Assembly (NCBI GenBank): GCA_036250195.1
Contig: JAVHZZ010000003.1
Span: forward strand, 41,823,835-41,887,834
Origin: Mixophyes australis
Lineage: Eukaryota > Chordata > Amphibia > Anura > Limnodynastidae
DNA length: 64,000 nt
Reading direction: 5' to 3'
Positions 56,701 to 64,000 of the stretch are shown here, one piece after another (position 1 is the first letter of the stretch; every line of letters begins with the position of its first letter). A program made the position numbers and the translations under genes. The notes under the pieces are model-generated. The model worked only from the letters and a program-made list of their open reading frames with translations, was not told where the DNA came from and made no database searches.

Positions 56701-57610
56701 GTGAGTGCTGGGGATGGTATACCAGGACAGAAACACCACAATGTGTGAGTGCTGGGGATGGTATACCGGGACAGAAACACCACTATGTGTGAGTGCTGGG
56801 GATGGTATACAGGGACAGAAACACCACAATGTGTGAGTGCTGGGGATGGTATAGCGGGACAGAAACACCACTATGTGTGAGTGCTGGGGATGGTATACTG
56901 GGACAGAAACACCACAATGTGTGAGTGCTGGGGATGGTATACCGGGACAGAAACACCACTATGTGTGAGTGCTGGGGATGGTATACAGGGACAGAAACAC
57001 CACTATGTGTGAGTGCTGGGGATGGTATAGCGGGACAGAAACACCACAATGTGTGAGTGCTGGGGATGGTATACCGGGACAGAAACACCACAATGTGTGA
57101 GTGCTGGGGATGGTATAGCGGGACAGAAACACCACTATGTGTGAGTGCTGGGGATGGTATACTGGGACAGAAACACCACAATGTGTGAGTGCTGGGGATG
57201 GTATACCAGGACAGAAACACCACTATGTGTGAGTGCTGGGGATTATATAACGGGACAGAAACACCACTATGTGTGAGTGCTGGGAATGGTATACCGGGAC
57301 AGAAACACCACTGTTTGTGAGCAGTGTCAGACTGGCCCAGCGGGCTACCGGTTAAACCACCGGTAGGCCCGGCTACCGTACGGCCACACCCCCTTTTACC
57401 CAAGGGCGGAGCTTACCTGGAGGCCCCTCACGAGGACCCGGCGTCCCCGCTGCTCAATTGCGATCGCAGCTGCGATCATGTGACCCGCCCCCTCCCCCTG
57501 TCAGCTGATCTTCCCGCCGTATGAAGAAGGGAAAAGGAACAGAGGCTGCCCTGCAGCAATATCAACATATAGGTAAGTTAAGTATATTCTTTAACCATTT
57601 ATTTATACTA

Positions 57611-57614
<4 letters not shown>

Positions 57615-57642
<28 letters not shown>
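57615..57642. repeat. (AT)14 microsatellite
   Basis: Alternating AT inside the hAT-like element. Confidence 0.9.
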
Positions 57643-57647
<5 letters not shown>

Positions 57648-57665
57648 GTGTGTGTGAATTGTGGT

Positions 57666-58140
57666 CACTTGCGTAGCATAACATTTTGGGCACTACTGGG
57701 TGGCATAACTTTGGGGCATTACTGTGTGGCATAACTTTAGGGCACTACTGTGTGGCATAGCTTCGGGACACTACTGTGTGGCATAACTTTGGGGGCACTA
57801 TGTAGCATAACTTTGGGACACTACTGTGTGGCATAACTTTGGGGGCACTATGTGGCATAACTTTGGGGCACTACTGTGTGGCATAACTTTGGGGGCACTA
57901 TGTAGCATAACTTTGGGACACTACTGTGTGGCATAACTTTGGGGGCACTATGTGGCATAACTTTGGGGCACTACTGTGTGGCATAACAATGGGGGCACTT
58001 TGTGGCATCACATTTGGGGCACTACTGGGTGGCATAGCATTGGGGGCACTATGTGGCATAACTTTGGGGCACTACTGTGTGGCATAACAATGGGGGCACT
58101 ACTGTGTGGCATAACATTGTTTTGGGGGCACTACTATGTG
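57666..58140. repeat. Internal tandem repeat of the hAT-like element, GGCATAACTTTGGGGCACTA type
   Basis: About 18 imperfect units, alternating between a longer form containing CACTACTGTGT and a shorter form with CACTATGT/CACTATGTA. The unit length therefore varies between roughly 24 and 29 bp. Substitutions and indels are frequent, in contrast to the rigid 44-bp array next to it. Confidence 0.85.
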
Positions 58141-58315
58141 GTAAAGGGGGGCTGCCTATCTATACTAAACTATAGGAGGGCTGACGATACTAAACTATAG
58201 TGAGGGGGGGCTGCACAGAGAACACTATAGGGAGGGAGTGATGGGACCTTTAATGCTGAGGTGGGTTGGGTCTATAATTAAATGTGGGGCTGAGTGTGGG
58301 GAGGAGGGCTATCTA

Positions 58316-58590
58316 TTAAATGTGAATATCAATTATTTAATGCTAGGAATGGTCATGCGAAATGGATGTATTAAACGTAAATGCTATTAATTTATTGTTG
58401 GGGCTGTTTGGAGGGAGGGTAATAGGTTTATTTATTAAATGGGAATACTATTAATTTAATGTTGGGGTTGGTTGGAGAGAAATAGATCTATTTATCAAAT
58501 GTGAGTACTATTACTTTAATGTTGAGGCTGGAGAGAGTCCTAATTATTAAATGTGGCTGCTGTTGATTTAATGGCAGGGATGGTTGGCGT
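58316..58590. repeat. Degenerate ~60-bp tandem repeat in the hAT-like element
   Basis: Four to five diverged copies, each beginning AAATGTGAATACTATTAATT or close to it. Each is followed by TTAATGTTGGGGCTG and a G/A-rich part, with starts near 58317, 58372, 58436, 58497 and 58549. Confidence 0.65.
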
Positions 58591-58735
58591 TTATAAATTT
58601 ACCCATTATTTTTTCCAAATAGGGCCCTCAACATTCCAGGATCCAGACAAGCCGCAACTAAAGAAACCAGCAGCCACAGGTGGTAAAAGTGACAACAACA
58701 GGTAGGACAGTCTGTCAAATGTTCTGAGTCTAGTG

Positions 58736-58882
58736 CAGGCTTGGCTAACCTGTGGCACTCCAGGTGTTGTGAAACTACAAGTGCCAGCATACCCTTAGAG
58801 CAATAAGCTGCTATATATTGGCAAAGCATGCAGGGGCTTGTAGTTTCACAACACCGGGAGTGCCACAGGTTAGCCAAGCCTG
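58736..58882. mobile_element. 147-bp hairpin MITE nested in the hAT-like element
   Basis: The left end reads CAGGCTTGGCTAACCTGTGG and the right end is its exact inverse. The arms remain complementary for about 50 bp, including TGTTGTGAAACTACAAG. Both sides carry the perfect 8-bp duplication GTCTAGTG (58728-58735 and 58883-58890), as hAT elements make. The unit cannot encode a transposase. It is younger than the element it sits in. Confidence 0.93.
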
Positions 58883-59131
58883 GTCTAGTGGGACAATCCT
58901 GCTTTTTGGTGACTGTTCTGCCCAATCTAAGGGGCAGGTCAAGACTGTGTATTCTTTATACACACACTGTATGCTTTATATACTACACTAAGGCGCTAGC
59001 TGTCCTTCATGGACTGACCACTCCCTCTCTAGTGTCAGGTCCCGCCTCTATGATGACTGACCACACCCCCTCTGGTGGGCCCCTAGTGTTGCAGTCCCCG
59101 GGTGGGCCCTTCATGCCCCAGTCCGACACTG

Positions 59132-59183
59132 TGTGTGAGTGCTGGGGATGGTATACCGGGACAGAAACACCACTATGTGTGAG
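59132..59183. repeat. Orphan satellite unit beyond the hAT-like insertion
   Basis: Slightly more than one 44-bp unit (CCGGGA, CACTATG type) ending GTGTGAG and followed by unique sequence (GAACTGTTTC). It is the true right end of the satellite, displaced 1.8 kb by the insertion. Confidence 0.95.
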
Positions 59184-59743
59184 GAACTGTTTCATCACGA
59201 GCCCTGGTAGAGACAACATTGGAAATCTGAGAAGTTGCCCACCCTAAAGACCTGGAGATTTGCACTTTCTTCTTTCTCTCTCAAAAACAGAAACTCACCG
59301 GTCACTTCTGTTTGAAGTAGCAGTTGCTTCAGTTTAACCTGTCCCTATACTGCATAGGGTGTAAAACAACCTTTTATTTTTTAAAACCTCTAAATATATA
59401 TTTAGCCATAGATACAAGTATACAATTGGAGGACACAGCTGGTTTGACACAAGTTTTCTTTGGCGCAGGGACCTCTTTTACAGGAATGCTATAAGTAACA
59501 GGTAAATAAATATTAATTATTCCATTGCCTGCACACTATGGATTATTTTTTGTAGTGCAGAGGCCTAAATCTACATTTTCTTTATGCAAAAAGCAGTAGA
59601 ATCACTAAAAGAACCTCTTAATTTGTGAAATCTATAGAAACAATAAACATCCTCATGCAAGCAGCCCAGGAGTGCAGCCTCCAGCCCACTGACTGCACCA
59701 TCATCACATAGAGTAATACGGGCCAGGCTAGGACAACCTGAGG
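59184..59743. other. Unique sequence right of the satellite
   Basis: No gene or recognisable element. AT-rich in the middle, becoming GC-richer towards the promoter-like block. Confidence 0.5.
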
Positions 59744-59935
59744 AACTACAAGTCCCAGCATGCCTTGTCTCCTCTGTCATACATCCATGGGCTGGCTGCA
59801 CACATCATGCTGCTGTCACTAGGTGGCAGTGACGTCACCCCCAGCTGTCAATCACAGTAAGCGCGCCGCCGAGTGGCCGCGGGCACGCTCATCCCGGTCA
59901 CATGACCAGGCGGAGATCCCTGTGTGCCGGTAAGT
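59744..59935 (+). promoter_or_regulatory. CpG-rich promoter-like block with splice donor
   Basis: Within 190 bp are a ZNF143/SBS-like motif (AACTACAAGTCCCAGCATGC, 59744-59763), a CTCF-core-like TCACTAGGTGGCAG (59816-59829), a palindromic CRE TGACGTCA (59830-59837) and an E-box GTCACATGAC (59897-59906). A dense run of CpGs lies between 59860 and 59930, and a strong donor GTAAGT at 59930-59935. A second SBS-like motif, AACTACAACTCCCAGCATA, is at 60036-60054. The combination resembles a housekeeping promoter plus first exon on the + strand. An ATG at 59902 would give only nine codons before the donor, so the exon may be non-coding. TTC32 is, from memory, WDR35's downstream neighbour in mammals, but I find no TTC32 coding sequence here. 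The SBS-like motifs also occur in MITEs such as the one at 58736, so they may be relics. Confidence 0.4.
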
Positions 59936-60205
59936 GCAGGGGGCTGCGGGCCGGTGCTGTGTGCCTGTGGATGTACCAGGATGGGCACCACAACGTTCAT
60001 ACCTTCCTCAGTGTGTGACTCTCCATCCCCGGTGGAACTACAACTCCCAGCATACAGACTCTACAGCCACAGGCTGGCTGGTGCTGTTCTCTACACTTAT
60101 CTCCCAATTTCAGCAACTTGGACAGCACTGTTCAATGACACGTGTTAGATGTGTTTATACATCAATTATTCAATAGAGTAATTAATTTCCAGCCTGAGAA
60201 AATGA

Positions 60206-61600
60206 ACTGAAATGGTCTGCAGCACAGGGCGACTGTGTGAAATGGTCTGCAGCCCAGGGTGACAGTGTGAAATGGTCTGCAGCACAGGGTGTCAGTGTGA
60301 AATGGTCTGCAGCCCAGGGTGACAGTGTGAAATGGTCTGCAGCCCAGGGTGACAGTGTGAAATGGTCTGCAGAACATGGTGACAGTGTGAAATGTTCTGC
60401 AGCACAGGGTGACACTGTGAAATGATCTGCAGCCCAGGGAAACGCTGTGAAATGGTCTGCAGCACTGGGTGACAGTGCGAAATGGTCTGCAGCACAGGGT
60501 GACAGTGCGAAATGGTCTGCAGCACAGGGTGACAGTGTGAAATGGTCTGCAGCACAGGGAGACACTGTGAAATGGTCTGCAGCACAGGGTGACACTGAAA
60601 TGGTCTGCAGCACTGGGTGACACTGTGAAATGGTCTGCAGCACTGGGTGATACTGTGAAATGGTCTGCAGAACAGGGTGACACTGAAATGGTCTGCAGCA
60701 CAGGGAGAAACTGAAATGGTCTGCAGCACTGGGTGACGCAGTGAAATGGTCTGCAGCACAGAGTGACACTGAAATGGTCTGCAGCCCAGGGTGATAGTGT
60801 GAAATGGTCTGCAGCACAGGGTGACAGTGTGAAATGGTCTGCAGCACAGGGAGACACTGTGAAATGGTCTGCAGCCCAGAGTGATAGTGTGAAATGGTCT
60901 GCAGCACAGGGTGACACTGAAATGGTCTGCAGCACAGGGTGACAGTGTGAAATGGTCTGCAGCACAGGGAGATGCTGTGAAATGGTCTGCAGCACAGAGA
61001 GACGTGAAATGGTCTGCAGCACAGAGAGACGCTGTGAAATGGTCTGCAGAACTGGGTGACAGTGTGAAATGGTCTGCAGCACAGGGTGAGAGTGTGAAAT
61101 GGTCTGCAGCACATGGTGACAGTGTGAAATGGTCTGCAGAACATGATGACAGTGTGAAATGGTCTGCAGCCCAGGGTGATAGTGTGAAATGGTCTGCAGC
61201 ACAGGGTGACACTGAAATGGTCTGCAGCACAGGGTGACAGTGTGAAATGGTCTGCAGCACAGGGTGACAGTGTGAAATGGTCTGCAGCACAGGGTGACAG
61301 TGTGAAATGGTCTGCAGCACAGGGAGACGCTGTGAAATGGTCTGCAGCACTGGGTGACAGTGTGAAATGGTCTGCAGAACATGATGACAGTGTGAAATGG
61401 TCTACAGCACAGGGTGACAGTGTGAAATGGTCTGCAGCACTGGGTGACGCTTTGAAATGGTCTGCAGCACAGGGTGACGCTGTGAAATGGTCTGCAGCAC
61501 AGGGTGATGCTGTGAAATGGTCTGCAGCACTGGGTGACGCTGTGAAATGTTCTGCAGAAGATGGTGGCGCTGTGAAGTGACCTTTAGAACAACGTCACGC
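60206..61600. repeat. 30-bp minisatellite, about 46 copies
   Basis: The unit contains AAATGGTCTGCAGCACAGGG followed by TGACAGTGTG. Variation is in CACAGGG/CCCAGGG/CACTGGG/AACATGG and GACAGTGTG/GACGCTGTG/GACACTG. Several units lack two bases of GTGTG (near 60596, 60685, 60708, 60767, 60918 and 61211), so length is not kept in multiples of 3. A larger repeat of about 290 bp is suggested by the same three-unit series (GCCCAG..GTGATAG, then GACACTGAA, then GACAGTG) at about 60870 and about 61165. The right end decays through degenerate copies to about 61632. Open frames on both strands (up to 406 codons) follow from the unit lacking stops. Confidence 0.95.
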
Positions 61601-62273
61601 TGTGAGATGAATGTAGATCACAGGGTGTACATCAGACCAGGTTTACCAAATCCAGCACCTGTTAAAGACTATACCTCCCTGCTGTCCCTGTTTAGAGGGG
61701 ACAGTCCATATTTGAGGGACTTGTCTGTGTTTCAGGACTTTTGTCCGGATTTGGGGACAGTTGGATGATATGTCCCACTGATGGAAGGGACATGGTACGT
61801 GCCTCAGTGTGACGTGGGGTTGTCCCATCTCATGTGGCCATGTCTCTTCCTCGTAGCGGAGACACACACACTCCCAACCAAATCCTCCATCATAAGTGCA
61901 AGCATGAAATACATGTTGCATGGTTTTGCTGCAGTTAATCCACATGCATTCTTGCATAAAATAAATGGCAAGTCATGCAACAGGAAGATTAATACCAGCG
62001 CAGCCGTGCAGCATGTGTCACCTATGCCCAGATTAATGGGATTGGTCTGGTCGCCCAACCTCCTACTGGCTTTAATTGCTCATTTTTAAATCTAAAAGGA
62101 ATTTAAATGACAGGGAAGCAGATTGTACAAGGATATTGTTCATTATATTATTCACCAATATGTTGACAGTTCTTCCAGTGTCTGCATTTATAGGGGCAGA
62201 TTCAATGACCACAAATCTACCTGTCTGTCACAGGAAATTCTGCCTTCAGACGATTTTAATTTATTGGCTCGTA
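61601..62273. other. Intergenic sequence between minisatellite and Tc1 element
   Basis: The part at about 61665-61795 is rich in GGGACA and TGTCCC motifs and may be an old dispersed repeat. The rest shows nothing recognisable. It ends at the TA target site of the Tc1 element. Confidence 0.45.
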
Positions 62274-62495
62274 CAGTCAGGTCCATAAATATTGGGACAT
62301 AGATACAATTCTCATATTTTGGGCTCTATACACCACCACAATGGATTTGAAATGAAACTAACAAGATGTGCTTTAACTGCAGACTTTCAACTTTAATTTG
62401 AGGGTATTTACATCCAAATTAGGTGAACGGTGTAGGAATTATAACGGTTTCTATATGTGCCTCCCACTTTTTAAGGGACCAAAAGTAATGGGACA
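62274..62495 (+). repeat. Left terminal inverted repeat of the Tc1 element
   Basis: By eye it pairs with 63711-63932 over the whole length with about 15-20 mismatches. The outer 26 bases and the inner 60 bases (from GGTGAACGGTGTAGGAATTA to AAAAGTAATGGGACA) are the best preserved. Confidence 0.9.
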
Positions 62496-62632
62496 ATCGA
62501 CTCCAAAGCTATTTAATGGACATGTGTGGGCTATTCCCTTGTTATTTCATCATCAATTAAGCAGGTATAAGGTCTGGAGTTGATTCTAGGTGTGACATTT
62601 GCATTTGGAATCTGTTGCTGTCGACTCTCAAT

Positions 62633-63678
62633 ATGAGATCCAAAGAGCTGTCACTATCAGTGAAGCAAGCCATCATTAGGCTGAAAAATCAAAACAAACC
62701 CATCAGAGAGATAGCAAAAACATTAGGTGTGGCCAAATCAACTCTTTGGAACATTCTGAAAAAGAAACAACGCACCGGAGAGCTCAGCAACACCAAAAGA
62801 CCTGGAAGACCATGGAAAACAACTGTGGTGGATGACAGAAGAATTTTTTCCCTGGTGAAGGAAAACCCCCTCACAACAGTTGGCCAAATCAAGAACACTC
62901 TCCAGGAGGTAGGTGTATATGTGTCAAAGTCAACAATCAAGAGAAGACTTCACAAGAGTGAATATAGAGGGTTCACCACAAGATGTAAACCATTTGTGAG
63001 CTACAAAAACAGGAAGACCAGAAGACCAGATTAGAGTTTGCCAAACAACATAAAAAAAAGCCCTTCCAGTTCTGGAACAACATCCTATGGACAGTTGAGA
63101 CAAAGATAAACTTGTACCAGAGTGATGGGAAGAGAAGAGTATGGAGAAGGAAAGGAACTGCTCATGATCCAAAACATACCACCTCATCAGTGAAGCATGG
63201 TGGTGGTAGTGTCATGGCGTGGGCATGTATGGCTGCCAATGGAACTGGTTCCCTTGTATTTATTGATGATGTGACTGCTGACAAAAGCAGCAGGATGAAT
63301 TCTGAAGTGTTTCGGGCAATATTATCTGCTCATATTCAGTCAAATGCTTCAGAACTCATTGGACGGCGCTTCACAGTGCAGATGGACAATGACAAGAAGC
63401 ATACTGCAAAAGCAATCAAAGAGTATTTTAAGGCTAACAAGTGGAATGTTATGCAATGGCCAAGTCAATCACCTGACCTGAATCCGATTGAGCATGCATT
63501 TCACTTGATGAAGACAAAGCTGAAGGGAAATTGCCCCAAGAACAAGCAGGAACAGAAGGCATTTGCAGTAGAGGCCTGGCAGAGCATCACCAGGGATGAA
63601 ACCCAGCGTCTGGTGATGTCTATGCCTTCCAGACTTCAGGCTGTAATTGACTGCAAAGGATTTGCAACAAAGTATTAA
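62633..63678 (+). pseudogene. Tc1 transposase, frameshifted and catalytically mutated
   Basis: The first frame starts at ATG 62633 (MRSKELSLSVKQAIIRLKNQ). It carries a paired-type helix-turn-helix (IREIAKTLGVAKSTLWNILK), a GRPR-like AT-hook changed to GRPW, and a second HTH (VSKSTIKRRL). It stops at 63034. A tandem 8-bp duplication, GAAGACCA at 63013-63020 and 63021-63028, shifts the frame. The remainder reads in the other frame to TAA at 63676-63678. Without the extra 8 bp the length would be about 345 residues, normal for Tc1 transposases. In the DD34E domain the second Asp (63385-63387, MDND) and the Glu (63490-63492, NPIE) are present with 34 residues between them. The first catalytic Asp in the LWTDE-type motif is Val (GTT, 63094-63096). 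The enzyme would cut and paste the element at TA sites; this copy cannot. Confidence 0.93.
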
Positions 63679-63710
63679 AAAGTGAAAGTTTCATGTAGTA
63701 TTGTTTAGTT

Positions 63711-63932
63711 TGTCCCATTACTTTTGGTCCCTTAAAAAGTGGGAGGCACATATAGAAACCGTTGTAATTCCTACACCGTTCACCTGATTTGGATGTAAAT
63801 TCTATCAAATTAAAGCTGAAAGTCTGCAGTTAAAGTGCATCTTGTTTGTTTCATTTCAAATCAATTGTGGTGGTGCATAGAGCCCAAAATATGAGAATTA
63901 TGTCGATGTCCCAATATTTATGGACCTGACTG
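63711..63932 (-). repeat. Right terminal inverted repeat of the Tc1 element
   Basis: Inverse partner of 62274-62495. It follows the transposase stop by about 30 bp. Confidence 0.9.
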
Positions 63933-64000
63933 TATATGACCTTCTGCAACTTCACTCTCGCCTCAGGCCAAGTTGCTTTATTTTTGTTTCCATGCTATTA

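Larger units (their letters stand above)
11211..57321. repeat. 44-bp satellite array, about 1,048 tandem units
   Basis: A consensus unit can be read at 11511-11554. It has a near-constant part, TGAGTGCTGGGGATGGTATA, and a variable part. Common variants after GGTATA are CCGGGA, GCGGGA, CTGGGA, CCAGGA, AAGGGA, CAGGGA, CTAGGA and ACGGGA. Then comes CAGAAAC or CAGAGAC, then CACCACTATG, CACCACAATG or CACCGGTATG. Repeat landmarks from 11.5 to 56.8 kb all share the same position modulo 44, so no net insertion or deletion is detectable. The + strand is G-rich (about 15 G to 8 C per unit). In the reverse complement the CACAATG form has no stop in any frame, and because 44 is not a multiple of 3, each phase is revisited every three units (132 bp). 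That explains all the antisense open frames (up to 454 codons, 55419-56783). It lies about 0.9 kb beyond the WDR35 stop. I do not recognise the satellite family. Confidence 0.98.
57322..59131. mobile_element. hAT-like non-autonomous DNA transposon inserted in the satellite, 1,810 bp
   Basis: The left end starts CAGTGTCAGACTGG, and the right end is the inverse of CAGTGTCGGACTGGGGCA, so the terminal inverted repeats match at about 15 of 18 positions. The flanks are TTTGTGAG (57314-57321) and TGTGTGAG (59132-59139), an 8-bp target duplication with one mismatch. Eight bases is the hAT superfamily signature. Removing the element rejoins the satellite unit exactly, in the known ACCACTGTGTGTGAG variant. 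The interior has no transposase. It contains a GC-rich left arm, an (AT)n run, two internal tandem repeats and a nested MITE. Mobilisation would have depended on a transposase supplied elsewhere. Confidence 0.9.
62274..63932 (+). mobile_element. Tc1-type transposon, structurally complete, 1,659 bp
   Basis: The element is flanked by TA on both sides (62272-62273 and 63933-63934), the target duplication of Tc1/mariner elements. It starts CAGTCAGGTCCATAAATATT and ends with the inverse. The terminal inverted repeats are about 222 bp (62274-62495 and 63711-63932) with scattered mismatches. That is the long, IR/DR-type arrangement, in which each terminal repeat holds two transposase binding sites. 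A single transposase gene lies between them and is broken. The ends look mobilisable in trans; the element itself is not autonomous. Confidence 0.95.

Noticed and set aside
11463..56783. Dozens of minus-strand open frames of 100-454 codons across the satellite as a repetitive protein gene
   Set aside because: They are exact consequences of a stop-free 44-bp unit, begin and end wherever the CTAT variant falls in phase, overlap each other in all three frames, and have no promoter or splice context.
11211..57321. CRISPR-like array
   Set aside because: Units are contiguous with no spacers, the variation is by substitution, and the context is a vertebrate gene.
57976..59247. Open frames inside the hAT-like element (57976-58200, 58599-58925, 58828-59247) as a transposase
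   Set aside because: They cover tandem repeats, the hairpin MITE and the element border, and show no hAT transposase motifs.
59902..60176. TTC32 coding sequence expected downstream of WDR35
   Set aside because: None of the frames here resembles a TPR protein; if the gene follows, its coding exons are beyond the part I can recognise.
60162..61382. 406-codon minus-strand frame over the 30-bp repeat
   Set aside because: Two-base deletions change the frame along the array; it is open only because the unit has no stops.
62048..62060. TCGCCCAACCTC shared with the 22-bp minisatellite
   Set aside because: A single 12-base match without any flanking similarity; most likely chance.

Overview
This is vertebrate nuclear DNA, most likely from an amphibian and probably a frog. 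The evidence is interrupted coding exons with GT-AG introns, a decayed DIRS-type tyrosine-recombinase retrotransposon, hAT-like non-autonomous elements, a Tc1 element with long terminal inverted repeats, and very large tandem arrays. The species cannot be named from the sequence. The only host gene I can identify is WDR35 (IFT121), a subunit of the intraflagellar transport A complex. Its last four coding exons lie on the + strand between 6687 and 10290.

Layout: 1-4701 is the 3' part of a degenerate DIRS-like retrotransposon (gag-like region, reverse transcriptase/RNase H/methylase-like region, truncated tyrosine recombinase, and a 61-bp inverted repeat at its right end), lying in sense in an upstream WDR35 intron. 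4702-6686 is intron with nothing recognisable. 6687-10290 holds four WDR35 exons, with a 22-bp minisatellite in one intron (7656-8027). 10291-11210 is 3' UTR and AT-rich downstream sequence.

11211-57321 is one tandem array of a 44-bp unit, about 1,048 copies. Every repeat landmark I checked keeps the same 44-bp register, so I see no net indel across 46 kb. The array has a 7-unit (308-bp) higher-order pattern and superimposed duplications of about 1.8, 2.0, 3.3 and 6.4 kb. Near its right edge it was interrupted by a 1,810-bp hAT-like element (57322-59131), which duplicated 8 bp of the satellite unit. That element was itself hit by a 147-bp hairpin MITE with a perfect 8-bp target duplication. 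One orphan satellite unit resumes at 59132-59183.

59184-60205 is unique sequence containing a compact CpG-rich promoter-like block: ZNF143-like, CTCF-like, CRE and E-box motifs followed by a strong splice donor. It could be the start of the next + strand gene. 60206-61600 is a 30-bp minisatellite. 62274-63932 is a structurally complete but coding-dead Tc1 element.

The window therefore contains the end of one ciliary gene, a possible downstream promoter, and between them a satellite block that makes up about 72% of the window. The many antisense reading frames in the arrays are a consequence of the repeat units lacking stop codons and are not annotated as genes.
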